DNA from: Mesostigma viride
Lineage: Eukaryota; Streptophyta; Mesostigmatophyceae; Mesostigmatales; Mesostigmataceae
NCBI GenBank assembly: GCA_009746045.1
Contig: RPFO01000938.1
Location: 846,262 to 910,261, forward strand
Reading direction: 5' to 3'
Length of the DNA: 64,000 nucleotides
The number at the start of each line of letters is the position of its first letter. Position 1 is the stretch's first letter. Of the stretch, positions 49,886-62,600 are shown piece after piece. The notes beneath the pieces were generated by a model, which was not told where the DNA came from, did not search any database, and saw only the letters and a list, made by a program, of their open reading frames with translations. A program made the translations under genes and the position numbers.

Positions 49886-51621
49886 ACTTACGATACGTTC
49901 ATTACGAGTAAGTTAGAGTGAGCTCCCAACCACCAATCCCAGGTACAATTGATAAGCATTACGGTGAAAACCGTCATGCTCATCTACCACATGATCAAAA
50001 ACCACGCTTCTGCGATAGCACTTGACTTCTCAACAGTACCTACTTGGCCAGAACAAGTGGTGCCAGCTATTACCTGGCCACTGCCCGGTTACTGCAACCA
50101 TATTTCGCGTGCGTCCAGCTGGCGATTGCACATGCGATCGCACATGACGCACAGTTTATTCTGCACATAAGGTTGTCTATGACGACAAGAAGCAACTTAT
50201 GCAATCCATTACGTATCTACAAGGTCCGAAAACGTCCTTCTCATTATCATCAGTACGAGGTTCGCGAATGGTTCACGAGCCAGCCGGGCCGGCACTAGCA
50301 TGCTGCAACGAATTTCTATGCGTGCGTTCAGCAGGCCCCAAAAAACAGCGACTAAATTTAGCGCCCCTTGATCTTGCAAATCAATCAGACAACCAGCGCA
50401 GGCCTAAAATATGGAGAATCCGGACCATTGTAGCTCGAGCCTGCCGAGATCTTATCCGCGTTTTCGAGTCGTTCAGGGTGATGGATTGCATATGACTAGC
50501 AAAATCCAAGAGAAGACAAGGTTGTGAGGCTATAGAAGTATATCCTTGCGATCCTTCATCCTGATACGACGCAAGTGCACATGTTCGTGCGCTGGTTAAA
50601 TAAAATAGAGAAAATAATGGTCCGGCGCGCGGCTATCAGGCCACGACAATTTACAGCATTCTAGTTTACCCGCTGAATGGAGGGGCGATGATTTTAGAAC
50701 AAGAATTGCAAATGCAGCCTGGATGCAGAACCTACTTCCTCAGTGGCAGCTGATGCTACTTCCCTCGCGTCATTTTGGGCTGTGAGCACCGTGCTGTAAT
50801 AGACCAGTAAACGAGAATGCAGAAATGTTGTCCAGAGAACGCCTAATATAAAGCTTGAGTAAAAACTAAAAAGCAGCAAGACGTGCAGCAAGCCAGCTCC
50901 ACTCAACTCTACTCAACTCATCACACGAACCTCCGTAGTCCGTTCACCGCACACGGCGGCCCAGGGAAGCTGGCCAAGGAGTCCAGGACCTGGGATGATG
51001 GCAGACCCGGCCGGGATGATGTCGTCCAATAGGTACAGTACAGTACTGTACAACAACAACAAGAACTGTACAGTAGTCCATGGTCCATGCTGTTCCTGAC
51101 GCGCGCAGGGATCTGTCATCTGCTCCATGGACCGTCTTCTGCTGCCGGCCATATTCATGATGCCCAGAATATGCCCATTTTGGCCGTCCAGATCCTGATT
51201 TTGGCAAAGCCAGTCCTGATTTTTGGCACCTTGTCGAGGAACCTACTTGGCCATTGGTTACTAGCAGCTCCAACACAGTATCGAAGCGGCCAATCGTCAA
51301 ATTTATTGCCAAGCCCTGGCCAAGCTAGTACAAGTGTGTAGCTGGAGGTAGCTGGTCGCGAAAAGCCGTTGCTTGGGCGAAGGCTTCGCTGTGTCATGGC
51401 CCTTTCAATGCCTGGAAAGGGCCCGCCAGAAGAGACTTGGCAAATTGGCCTTTGGAGCTCGTGCATTCATGGCCTCTGCTTAATTAAGTGCCACGCGGTA
51501 TTACCTGCTGAACTTCAGTGTGGACAAATTTTCGCGATCGGTGGCATCTAAAGACGGATTTTCAAATGTGAAATGAGGGTGGGAGGTGTATAGGCCCAAT
51601 TTCTAGTTTCATTTGAGCACG
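49886..51621. other. Intergenic region before the small membrane-protein gene
   Basis: No gene is supported. It holds another R1 copy at 50385-50482 and a GTACAGTAC-type palindromic cluster at about 51034-51075. Confidence 0.5.
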
Positions 51622-53402
51622 ATGGCGGCATCACAAGAAGGAAGGATAGCTGGTATTGTCATTGGTAGTTTTTTCTTTGTAGTATTTTGGTCAATATTGG
51701 GATGGATTCTTTACAAAAAGCACATGAAACCCGCACCTTGCCCAAATTGCTCCAACGCGAGCGTCCGAGTTGGTACTAATATGCCGCAGGAGATGACTTT
51801 GCTTAAAGGAGACCCGAATTGCGTCAAATGCAAGGGTAGCGGCTGGGTAACCTACCGGAAACATCTGCCCCTGTGGGTTTGGATTGTTGGCTTACCAGGC
51901 GCTTTTATCCGGCACGAACTCAAGTAAGTGTGACTTTTTCCTCAAATTGGTTCCCCGACGCTTGGCAGATGTGCATTTGCGTCAGAAACATTCGACTTGC
52001 GTGGGCACTGCTCGAGACATTGTGCTCATCATACGGCCATGGCACCATAATTTGGATACACGAGTTTAGCGGGTTGATGGATTTTGAGCCGGCCTCAATC
52101 ATGTGATGGACTTCACGACGTCTTGGTATTCCGCCGATAAGTGCAGGTCGTTAATTCCGGAAAGTTATTTTTAGGGCGCGCCTATATCATCCTTCGGAGC
52201 TTTGGAACTGTGGCTTTACGTTATCCGTCTTTGTCCTTGTAGGCATTGCATGCGTCTTGTTTGGCCGAGCAATGAACCCGTTGAAGCCGAGTCTTTCCAG
52301 GGTTTTCCACTTTTTTTTTTGCTGCCTCAAAGGTTCCTGTGGACGTCAGGGTGGGACACCCTTGGGCGCATCAACCCTGTTCACTCTCTAGATTTATTTA
52401 AATCCACTATAGGGCAGGTCTATGTTATCAGAATGTCCAGTGTTTGTATGCATCCTATGGGCCACATTCGTGCCGTGCCATCTCTGTTTGTATAGGACGC
52501 CTGTAATTTCTCGACCATTGCTGTATTGCACATGTATGTGTTTCTCCTGTCAGTCAATTGTCCCCAGCTGCAGGGCCCTGCTGATCTATGTAAGTTGAGC
52601 AGTAACGATATATAAGTGTATTTGTTTCCCGTAGAGGCACAAGCCACAAGGGTGAGGGGCGGCGTGTAGCCGCATCTTGGCATCGCCTCACATGGCTTCG
52701 CAACGCAAGCCCTGACACAGATCAACTCGGGACACCATCGGTTAAAGGCACGTTTGGTGGAAGGCACTTCAGCTTATGTTCATTTTCAGGTAACAATTAC
52801 ATTTTCTGTGCAAGGGCAGATGCTACACGTATGACTCTTGGTGGGCTTTCTTTGCCGGGCGTTCTGTCAAGGTGAAACGACCAAAACGGTAATTGTATGT
52901 GTGCTTGTGTGTTGCGCCTGGGCTCTGCACTTGATGTGTACTCTCACCCTCAAGTCTACGTGCTCTCATGTGCATTCTGTGTACTCTCACCCACAAATCT
53001 ATGTACGCGCAATCTCAACACATGCCTGCAGCCACCCCTGGTTGTCTCCTTGACATCCCTGCAGCCACCCCAGCCAACCCAGTGCTCACCCCCCGCTCGA
53101 CCACGGGCCCCCCCCCTCCCACTCCAACCCCCACCTCATATCCCCCGGCCCCCCTTCCCCCGTTCAGGGACCTGCACCCGGTGCCCAAACCGGCGGAGGA
53201 CTCGAACCTGATCCACAAGTACCGGCAAGCAGAAGAGGGTGCGCTGGCGGAAGCCAAGTCCCCACTGGGTGGGCCCAAGTCGCCCAGCGCCGTTACGGTT
53301 GCAAGCGGTGTCGTGGCGAGTGAAACCAAGTCTCCCCGGGCTGTGTCACAGCCTAGCGCGAACGGGGCCACGGGGGGCACGGGCGCCGACAACAAAGTAT
53401 AA
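51622..53402 (+). CDS. Small membrane protein with a CxxC-pair domain, complete, two exons
   Basis: Exon 1 (51622-51923, 302 nt) begins MAASQEGR. A strong membrane helix follows at residues about 9-30 (IAGIVIGSFFFVVFWSILGW), then KKHMKPAPCPNCSNASVRVG and DPNCVKCKGSGWV, two CxxC pairs about 31 residues apart, as in small zinc ribbons or DnaJ-type cysteine repeats, then a second hydrophobic patch (LPLWVWIVGLPGAFI). The donor is CTCAA before gtaagtg. Exon 2 (53168-53402, 235 nt), after acceptor ccgttcag, completes the codon (phase 2 to 1): DLHPVPKPAEDSNLIHKYRQ, then a Ser/Pro/Ala-rich tail and TAA. Total 178 residues. I do not recognise the family. Likely a single-pass or hairpin membrane protein with a metal-binding loop; function unknown. 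Confidence 0.75.
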
Positions 53403-54740
53403 GATGGGCATCAGCGGTTGTACATTGATGAGAGGAGGCTACGGTTGTCTCTGTGTCGAGGGAGTTGTTGGTACCAATGCAGGGATGGTCACGACGGCGG
53501 ACATGCAATGGCATGGGGACACCCACCGGTGGGGGGATGCGGCATCGGGGGTCCCTGCGGCATGAGTGGGAGTGTGGGAACCCCTGCAGGGCGATTGTTT
53601 ATATTTAACTTGGGAGGCATGGCGGGATTCGGCGCCAGGCTGATGTCATCGTGTGCCAGCGGGTGCCCACGCACACCCTTGCAGCAAGGTGCTGACATGG
53701 GAGCCATCAGGGAACTGTGTACCGGGCGGCTGCGTGGGCCTGTGGCTGGCTAAATATGGGCTGGCTGGAAAGGGAAGGAATGGCTCTGGGATGGGCTAAG
53801 GGGAGAGACAGGGTCCGCCTGTGATCCTGGCCTACGGGTACCTTCCTTGCTTGTATTAAAATAGGTAGCAATCGTGTGTGGGATGGCATACGCCAACGGG
53901 TTAACCTGTGTGTTAGTGATTGGGGGGTCGGGGGGGAGGGTTAGGCTGCAAACAGGGTGCTTCAGGTGGCCAGCGTGGTGGTGTGTGCTCGTCCAGAAAA
54001 ATCCCTGGATGCAGCTGTCGACCGGCCACGCAAGTCCTTGGGGTTCGTTATGGTAGACCCTCCAAAACCTTACCAGCTTGTAACTGGGCTGCATGCAATT
54101 GGCATTGCTTGGTGCCATTCGAGGCCGGCATTTCTTGTACCGGCTCATTGTATTGACGGGACTACTGGCAGGGAGGGTTCCTGACAAGGGACATTCACGC
54201 GCCTCCATCGGGAGGGTCACGTCCAAGGGACACTGTGCTGCGTGTTTCCAATGACTTCGAATGGATGGTTGCAGGCGGTGTGGCCTCTGTGCTTTGCGCG
54301 CGAGTTTTTTCAGCGCGATTGTCAATTTTATATTTTGCAACACGTATCAAGTTGCAGTATTAGCCCGTTTGTGTTGCTGTTGTGGGTCGATGCGCAGCCC
54401 TAGGTGCAGTAACCCAGAAAGGCTTACAGGGCTATAGTAGAGGGATGTAGGAAAGGGGAAAGTTTACATTTGCTGCATGGGCTGATTTGGTTGGCATTTG
54501 GAATTAGAGCTGGCAATGATGGTGCTTTGTTGCTGCCATGTAGGCTGCTGCTGGAGGACACATGCATTGTATTTCCAGCCTGTTGCGTATTGTAAACTAA
54601 TGCGTTTGATGAAAAGACCATGTTTTCTAAAAAATATATCTGAATGTATATTTGATATCAGACTGCTACAGATCACCCCAAGGCCAGACTAAGCAATCAT
54701 ACTCTTCCCACACGTGGACGGCATGCTAGACAAGACCCCC
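53403..54740. other. Intergenic 3' region with no supported gene
   Basis: G-rich near 53400-53560, then AT-richer. Open frames at 53750-54343 lack recognisable features. Confidence 0.5.
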
Positions 54741-55012
54741 AGGGTCGCGGGCACCATAGATCTATGGTAGGACTGTTTTGTAGATAGCATATCCTGAACG
54801 ACTCGAAAACGCGGACAAGATAACTGCAGGCTCGAGCTACCATGGCCGGTCCGGATTCTCCCGATTTCTGGCCTGGGCTGGTTGTCTCCTTGATAGCTTG
54901 TAGATAGCCGGTAGGATTGCGTGCATGTACCCCCCCATCCATACATACATCGGGGTTAATGCATGCTCCGTGCATGACTCCCCAACGGGAGCACGAATTT
55001 AATTAATTAATC
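54741..55012. repeat. Composite of a reversed R1 copy inside a LINE 3' UTR
   Basis: 54741-54785 resembles the LINE 3' UTR (gtaggactgttttgtagata). It is interrupted by R1 in reverse orientation (54787-54896, ending gtctccttgata) and resumes with gtagatagccggtaggattg and the LINE terminal block to 55012. R1 therefore appears to have inserted into an existing LINE tail. Confidence 0.7.
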
Positions 55013-55084
55013 ATACACTTGTTCCATCCATGTTCGCTTACTGGTACCCGCGTGCGCATGCCGCAGTCTAAATTCATTAGGAAC

Positions 55085-55690
55085 ATAACTCCGTTGGGAG
55101 TATCAAGGAGACAACCAGCGCAGGCCAGAAATCGGGAGAATATGTAGCACATATCCCAGACTCTGCCGGGACATATGCAACCGCCTTCTGCTGTCGTCGC
55201 AACCACCTCCAGCAGCCTGGCAACACAGTTTTCGCACGATGCTGTACAAGAACAAGGGGTCGCCAGCCGACCCCGGCAACTACAGAGGGGTGTGCATTCA
55301 AAGCGCCCCCCTCAAGCTTCTTATGCGGCTCATCCTGAACCGCCTGCGCACGGCCCTGGACGGTCACCTCAGCGAGACTCAGCACGGCTTCCGTTCAGGT
55401 CGCAACACAGTACAGGCGCTCTTCGCTACTCGCCGACTGGTGGAGGAACTGCAACGCCTTCAGCCTGGTGAGTCCCCTTTGCACCTTGTGCTGGTGGACT
55501 TCATCAAAACCTTCGATTCGGTTTTCTGGCCTGCGCTTTGGGACATCCTCGAGCTGTTCCGGATCCCCCGCCCCCTTATTGCTGTCATCCGCAACCTGCA
55601 TGTATGAAGGGTCCACCACTTCGGTGCGCACTTCTTACGGGACCACGCCCCCATGCCCTTTACAGAAGGGTGTGTGGCAGGGCTGCATAA
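55085..55690 (+). mobile_element. Truncated LINE copy (RT fragment), nearly identical to the full element
   Basis: 55163-55690 matches 47472-47993 almost base for base, with few substitutions, a 3-bp difference in the CTTCTTAT(TAT)GCGG region and a small insertion near 55602 that breaks the frame before motif B. It is preceded by a partial R1 (55100-55140) that itself interrupts a ctccgttgggag/atgtagcacatatcc repeat. High similarity implies a recent shared source. Confidence 0.85.
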
Positions 55691-55811
55691 GTAAGTACTT
55701 GCGTGTCATGCGCAAAGGCATGCCACGGAGTACTATGCTAATCTCATTAGAAAAATAATTACACAAAAGTTTAAACAAATATCGTCTGCATCATCCCCCA
55801 ACCGTTAAGCA

Positions 55812-56230
55812 CTAGATGGGGATGTAATCCTCATCCGAGCTGTCCTCTACTGTAATGGCAGACGAGGCGGTAGTGTAGCGGCTATCCTCAGGACCAATAA
55901 CCTCCACCTGCGGACTTCTACCCTGGCTAGCAACGGGCCGCGGGGCCCGTGGGGAGAAAACAGGAGCATACCCCTCGGGAAGGTGCTTATCGCAGATGGC
56001 AGCCCATTTCTCCTTGTCAATCATGCGGGCGCGGAGTACGGATAGTCCCAGAAGCCCTGCATCTTCAAGCAGCGTTGTGTCACATAGGTCCGGGTCGCGC
56101 CGCGCCGGTGCCCGGCGCGCGCAAGTTTGCCAGTGGGTTGCGATGGGACAAGGGGACCCTGCCATAGGAGGACGTGTCTACCTGGTTGGCCCGTCTTAAG
56201 CCCCCCGGCAGGGCCCACATCGGTATTCAA
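55812..56230 (-). mobile_element. Diverged LINE 3' relic
   Basis: Minus-strand frames contain LKTGQPGRHVLLWQGP and GLLGLSVLRARMIDKEKWAA, parallel to LRPAQPGRHLLTWAGP and GLGLSVIWKKMMDKGKWAQ of the full LINE, followed by a longer acidic tail ending DEDYIPI. It represents a third, more distant lineage. One frame break lies near 56150. Confidence 0.7.
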
Positions 56231-56628
56231 CCCAAATGCAATCTTGAACAAGGATCCCGTGGTACCGTGAAACATGCTTACTGCTGGCAACATTGGCAGG
56301 TTTTCCTGGAATGGCCAATTTATGCTTCCGTCAAGGCCACATGGCTCAAGATAGCTGTGAAATAGCGGACACTTCGAATGTTTCAGAGCTCCTGTACGAT
56401 CTTGAGAGCACCAACCCAGGCCTGAAAGTCCCGTGCGAGGAGGGCTGGCCGTGCCAATAAGAGCGACTGATGGCCAGTAGACCTTAAATGGCCTGAGCAA
56501 ATGCCACGTGTCTCCTCTCCAGTACCCCTTAACCCCCCCATGCCATCCACACGCTCCAGACCTTTCCCTCTTCCCACCCACCCACCCACCCAGCCACCCA
56601 CCCACAACCACCAGCTGGCGCTCTAGAC

Positions 56629-59600
56629 TTACTCTACCAGCAGCTTGCGGCACATCGGGCAGCAGGGCGACACGGCCAGCCACATCTCGGCACAGCCGCG
56701 ATGCATGCGGTGGCGGCACGGGTGGAGCGCGATAATCTGGAGCGGGTCCTGTGTGGCGCCATCAACCCCCCCCAACCCCCCCCCTCCTGCCACCCCGCCA
56801 TTGGCTTCCCCCGGGTCATCGCTCGCCCTGGCTCCGGCATCACCGCCAGGCTCTGCTGCTTCCGATGTCATGCCACTTGTCACGCCACCTGCCACCGCCA
56901 GGTTGCTGCCAACATTGCCCGGCAAGCCGCCGTGTCCACCATCTAATATCCTTCCTCCCACCTTGCAGCCACTCTCCCCCGAAGCTTCGACGGCTCCCCC
57001 AGTACCTGCCCCGCACCGCTTCGCCCCACAACAGCCATGATGCACACCACGTGGTTGCGCCAGGCTTTTCGCACAGGAAGAAGCTCCATACGGTTGAGAC
57101 TCGGCCTTGTCCGTGCCACCGCCAGCTGTCGCATCCACAGGCGATGGCGGCACGTATGCCTGCCCCTCCTGGCCCGTCCCTGCAACACCCTGGCTGGCGG
57201 CCCCGCCGGCGCTCGCGTGTCCCACCCCGCGCAAGCGCGCAAGGCAGATGGGGCACTCTTCACCGGGGGCCACCGTGTCTTCAGAGATAGGCACAAGCAG
57301 CTGTTGCAGGGGTGCAGGAAAAGGGAATGGGGTTAGGGGGGTGGCGGGGGGGGGGGGGGGGGGCAGGGGAGAAAGGGGAGAAAGGGGGGGGAGGGAGGAG
57401 GGTTCACGGAGGGCCATGGGCGACAGCACGTGGGAGTTGTGGCATGATTGGGAGGATATAGATAGAACACTGTCTCACCAGTAGATACGAGCGAACCCTG
57501 AACCCTAAACCCTAAACCCTAAACCCTAAACCCTAAACACTGTCTCACCAGTGGATGCAAGGCGACACGAAAGCGAGCGTGATGGATGTGAAAAATGCGC
57601 GTGCGAGGGATCAGGAATCAGGATAGGGAGGCATCAGGTCCCGTTGCTAACTAATTGTGTCAGGAATCAGGACTGAGGACATAACGGGGCCAAGCGCGCC
57701 AAAAGGCACGAAAAGGATGGGACGGGCAGAAGGAAGGCTGATAAGTATCGACTGCATCCTCCATGCATCCGCACTATGTACTCAGAGCGTATTCACACCG
57801 TATCATTATACTGCGTATTCACACCGTATCATTATACTGCGTATTCACACTGTGTCATTATACTGCGTATTCACACCGTATCATTATACTGCGTATTCAC
57901 ACTGTGTCATTATACTGCGTATTCACACTGTATCATTATACTGCGTAGTCACACTGTGTCATTATACTGCGTATTCACACCGTATCATTATACTGCGTAT
58001 TCACACTGTACACCCACACGGAAGCGTGAGGCGCTTCCAGGCCCACTAGCAGGAACACACACACGGGGCAGGCATCATGGTTGTCTGGTACCACAGTGTT
58101 TGAGGCTTAGGGGGGTCAAGGCCTAGGATTGAAGGTTTATTATGAATTGATTCCCCGTACCCCTTTCCCACAAGGTACGCCCTGACTTATCTTTTGTTCT
58201 TTTTGAGCACTAGTCGTTCTTCCCTCTCCATTCATGCTGTACTTACTTCACATGCACAGACCACGGTGGCGGAACGTGGACGTGCCGCTGACGAGAAGAA
58301 AGTATGGCGCCGCATGGCAACCCCTCCACCAAGTGGGTGTGCAGGCATTCCAACCCTACAATTTCCACTTTCCACCCGTCACTGCCCATACAACTGCACC
58401 TCTTCAGTACCCACCCGCGAGACGTCCAGGGACCCCCCCTCGTGAAACTGCCGCAGCGACGCGCGGAACGTGCGCCGCAGCATCGCGCTGCCGTGGTCCA
58501 TCAGCGCCATGAGAGCCCGGTAGACGGTGGAGGGGCCGCCCACGCCAGGCACGGTCGCCAGGTTGGCCCGCACGCGCACGTAGGGCCGCGTGCGGGTCGT
58601 CCCGGCCCACCCGCGCACCTGGGTGGTGCCGCGCTCCAGCAGGAGCGACAGGAGCGCGTCCTGTGCGTATCCGCGGCCTGGGTGGTCGGATTCCAATTAG
58701 GGGCATCGGGGTTGTGTATAGTGGGGTAGGCAGGGTGGGGTGAGAGCGGGAGGAAGGAAGAAGGGCAGGGAGGGACGGGGGATGGCGGGTAGGGAAGGGT
58801 ATTGGGGGTGCATGGGTGGGTGGGTGGGCCTGAAAACACAAGTGGGGAGCGGTTATTACCTTTTCACTCACATTTAACCCATCCTTAATTCCCTCCCCCG
58901 CCTCTCTCACTCACACTCAGTGCCAGTGCGCCCCAACGCTATCTTCGCAAGGCCATAGTTTGGGGGACCTTTTGCGCCATAAACGGTGATCTTTGGCCTT
59001 TGGATTGCGTCCGTATGCCTGATTATTTCACCTGGGGCTTGCGTAAGAAATAGGTTTGGGGAAAGGGCAGGGGGGGGGGGGGGGGGAAGAAAAAACAGCG
59101 ACCCAGGCGCCGGTTGTAAACGTTAAGGGTGCCTGCCTTCCTTCTCTTGCACTCACACTTGGCCCTGCCCCCACTGCCTCCTTCCCCCCCCCCTTTCATC
59201 CCTGCCCCCACTGCCTCCTCCCGACCGCCTGTTCTTCACACTCGGCGCAGCCCCCTTTCCCCTTCCTCGGATACTCACACTCGGCACTGCCCCCTTTCCC
59301 CTTCCGTCGGATACTCATACTTGGCACTGCCCCCTTTCCCCTTCCTCGGGTACTCACACTCGGCGCTGCCCCCTTTCCCCTTCCGTCGGATACTCACACT
59401 CGGCGCTGCCCCCTTTCCCCTTCCGTCGGATACTCACACTAGGCGCTGCCCCCTTTCCCCTTCCGTCGGATACTCACACTTGGCACTGCCCCCTTTCCCC
59501 TTCCTCGGATACTCACACTCGGCGCTGCCCCCTTTCCCCTTCCTCGGATACTCACACTCGGTGCTGCCCCCTTTCCCCTTCCTCGGATACTCACACTCGG

Positions 59601-62600
59601 CGCTGCCCCCTTTCCCCTTCCTCGGATACTCACACTCGGCACTGCCCCCTTTCCCCTTCCTCGGATACTCACACTCGGCGCTGCCCCCTTTCCCCTTCCT
59701 CGGATACTCACACTCGGCGCTGCCCCCTTTCCCCTTCCTCGGATACTCACACTCGGCACTGCCCCCTTTCCCCTTCCGTCGGATACTCACACTCGGCGCT
59801 GCCCCCTTTCCCCTTCCTCGGATACTCACACTCGGCGCTGCCCCCTTTCCCCTTCCTCGGATACTCACACTCGGCGCTGCCCCCTTTCCCCTTCCTCGGA
59901 TACTCACACTCGGCACTGCCCCCTTTCCCCTTCCGTCGGATACTCACACTCGGCACTGCCCCCTTTCCCCTTCCGTCGGATACTCACACTCGGCGCTGCC
60001 CCCTTTCCCCTTCCGTCGGATACTCACACTCGGCACTGCCCCCTTTCCCCTTCCTCGGATACTCACACTCGGCACTGCCCCCTTTCCCCTTCCGTCGGAT
60101 ACTCACACTCGGCGCTGCCCCCTTTCCCCTTCCGTCGGATACTCACACTCGGCGCTGCCCCCTTTCCCCTTCGTCGGATACTCACACTCGGCACTGCCCC
60201 CTTTCCCCTTCCGTCGGATACTCACACTCGGCACTGCCCCCTTTCCCCTTCCGTCGGATACTCACACTCGGCACTGCCGTCCGTCAGTGCATCCACCAGC
60301 CCCGGCAGCACGCCCGCCTCCAGCAGCGGTGCATGCGCGGCGGGCGCGATTGCAAGGTTGCGGATGAGAGCAACCACCACCTCCCTGCAAGCCATGCTGT
60401 TCGTCTCGGCCAGCAGGCCGGCCAGCAGCGGGGCCCCGTCTGGGATGCGGTGCAGGGATTGGGGGATGGGGATTAAGGGGGTGGGGGCAGGGGCGTAGGG
60501 GGGGTGGGGGAGGTGGCGGGACGATGCACATGGCTGGCGAGCAGGCCTTTGTGAGAAGCGGCCAGCAGGTCAAAAGACTTGCTCTGTCTGGGTAGGTGGT
60601 GAGGAGGAGTACTGGATACCCCTGGAACAAAACAAGCAAGGACGATGGCGTAAGTAAGTAGCAGTGAGTACGTACGTAAGGGTTCAAGGATGATGCAGCA
60701 AGTACCGGGCGCCAGTTGTCGAAGAGAAGGAGACAAACCAACTAACGGGGACAAACAACAGGGTGCTGCGAGGGAGGGTGCGGCGCCTAGTGTTGGCCAG
60801 TGGAAGGAAACGAACATATCCAACAGCTTAAGAGGACCCGTGCGGGGCACCTGCGTGCCGGCGGCAAGTCGTCAAAGGGAACAAAGCTACATGGGATCTA
60901 AACTTCGATGCAATGACCACCAGCCTTATAGCCTGATCGCATAGACTTGAGCTTTTAGGCTTCACACCAGGCGGCGCGTAACGGCGCCCAGTGAGAAACT
61001 AAAAGGAAAACACATCGGAATGCTCATCTGGATTCGTGCCAAGGACCCGCGTACCGGCAGCCAGTATTTGTTCCTGTGCGCGTGGCAGCAGCGCCATCTG
61101 CGTGAGTGCCGCCACCCGCTCCTCCTCCGTGGCGGCCGCGGTGACGGACGCCATCATGTCACCCACAAGCTCCGCCATGGAGGGCTGGCCCGCAAGCCCG
61201 CACGTACAAACTGGTGGTATGTGGTGGCAGGCAAAGAGGGATTACAAAAGGGCAGGCAAGAGGGCAGGCAAGAGGGCAGGCAAGAGGGCAGGCAAGAGGG
61301 CAGGCAAGAGGGCAGGCAAGGGGTGGGGGTTAGGGGGGTGGAGGCAGTAAGCTGGCTACTGTAGAGGTCGCAGGTGGAAAACAAACGCCATGTCTCTATT
61401 TTGGTTCCAGGTCAGTCCAGTGTGTGTCAAGTCACCCCCACCACTGGGTGCCGCTGCTGGCCGACGCAACCGGGGTGATTCAAGATCCATTAGATCTAAA
61501 TATCAAGATTGCAAGGTATGGTATCATGTCACGGTCAGCACACAGCTCCCAGTTTGGTGGTGGTATATTTGCCCGCGGTGTCATTGCTGGATAAAGCTTT
61601 GCCGGTGTTGCTTACTGGGACGAGGTGGCGGACGAAATGGAATGCCACATCTCCGTGTGCGTTCCGATTGCGTCAATGTACCCCCACCAGCCACCACGGG
61701 TTGGCTGTCCCACGCCACTGCAGGGAAGTCAAGATCGCAACATGACCCTAAATCTTGTGATTGCTAAAACTCGCGATTGTGAGGTATGATCGTGAGTACG
61801 AGGTGCAATGTAGCCTGCCAAGTGCGCGCCCGCCAGTGTGAGAGAGGCAGCGTGACCGGACAAGTACATCGCGATTCTGACGATTCTGACGCAATTCTAA
61901 GGTGACGAGATTCTACGCCCAAGCAAGCAGACCCCATGGTGGGGTCACCCTTGTGGCACGTAGGGGTGACGTTGTTGGCCCTCTGGTCGATATCCTCGTT
62001 GACAACAGTAACAAACAAGAGGGGCCACCCTTGTGGAACGTATTTCTAAGGCAAGATAAGGTAAGTGATTACAGTTCTAAATTAATTTCCAAGGCAGTTC
62101 TAAAGTAATTCCCGTTGCTCAAGGTCCTGCGTGTAGATCAAGACCCACATGCCCATAGGGACAGCCAACGGACGGACAAAGCCTAGTTGGCGGGGCCTTT
62201 CCATGGAAGGCAGTTGGGGACATCGTTCATCTGCTTCACCTGTAGGACGTTACGTGCCACAACGCCAGTACGAAGCCTGGTTGCGTTCAACTGCATAGGT
62301 GCATACTAGCCAGCTCAGCCCAACGTGACAGCACGGTATGTTCAGGGCCTGGTCAACTCGGTGACTTATAGAGCTGTACAGGACCAGATGGCGTTTGCAT
62401 CGTGGTTTATGAGGTGCAACATCGGCAGATTACGGACCAGGCATTTGTTGCTTGCCTGGCCAGGACTGTAAAGACCTGGGGGGGTGCGTCTATATCGCCA
62501 CATTATTGCGTCTATATCGCCTTCATTCGCTTAAGAAGGATGCAACCGGGCATGCTCGCTGAGGGATCTGCGGGGGCAAGGGAGGCGGCAGGCAATCTAG

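Noticed and set aside
57490-57538. CCCTAAA tract as a chromosome end
   Set aside because: Only about 5-6 units, flanked on both sides by unique sequence and a 17-bp direct repeat, so it is interstitial.
59236-60275. Array considered as a CRISPR locus
   Set aside because: Units are directly joined with no unique spacers, there are no cas genes, and the context is a eukaryotic intron. The same applies to the other tandem arrays.
59129-60367. A 412-codon plus-strand frame of repeated SALPPFPFLGYSH peptides
   Set aside because: It is a by-product of the 39-40-bp donor repeat whose length is close to a multiple of three; the real gene runs on the other strand.
61902-62108. Plus-strand frame with VGPLVDILVDNSNKQEGPPL ending at a gtaagt-like site
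   Set aside because: Looks mildly protein-like, but no partner exon or family was found, and it lies opposite the presumed RING-gene intron.
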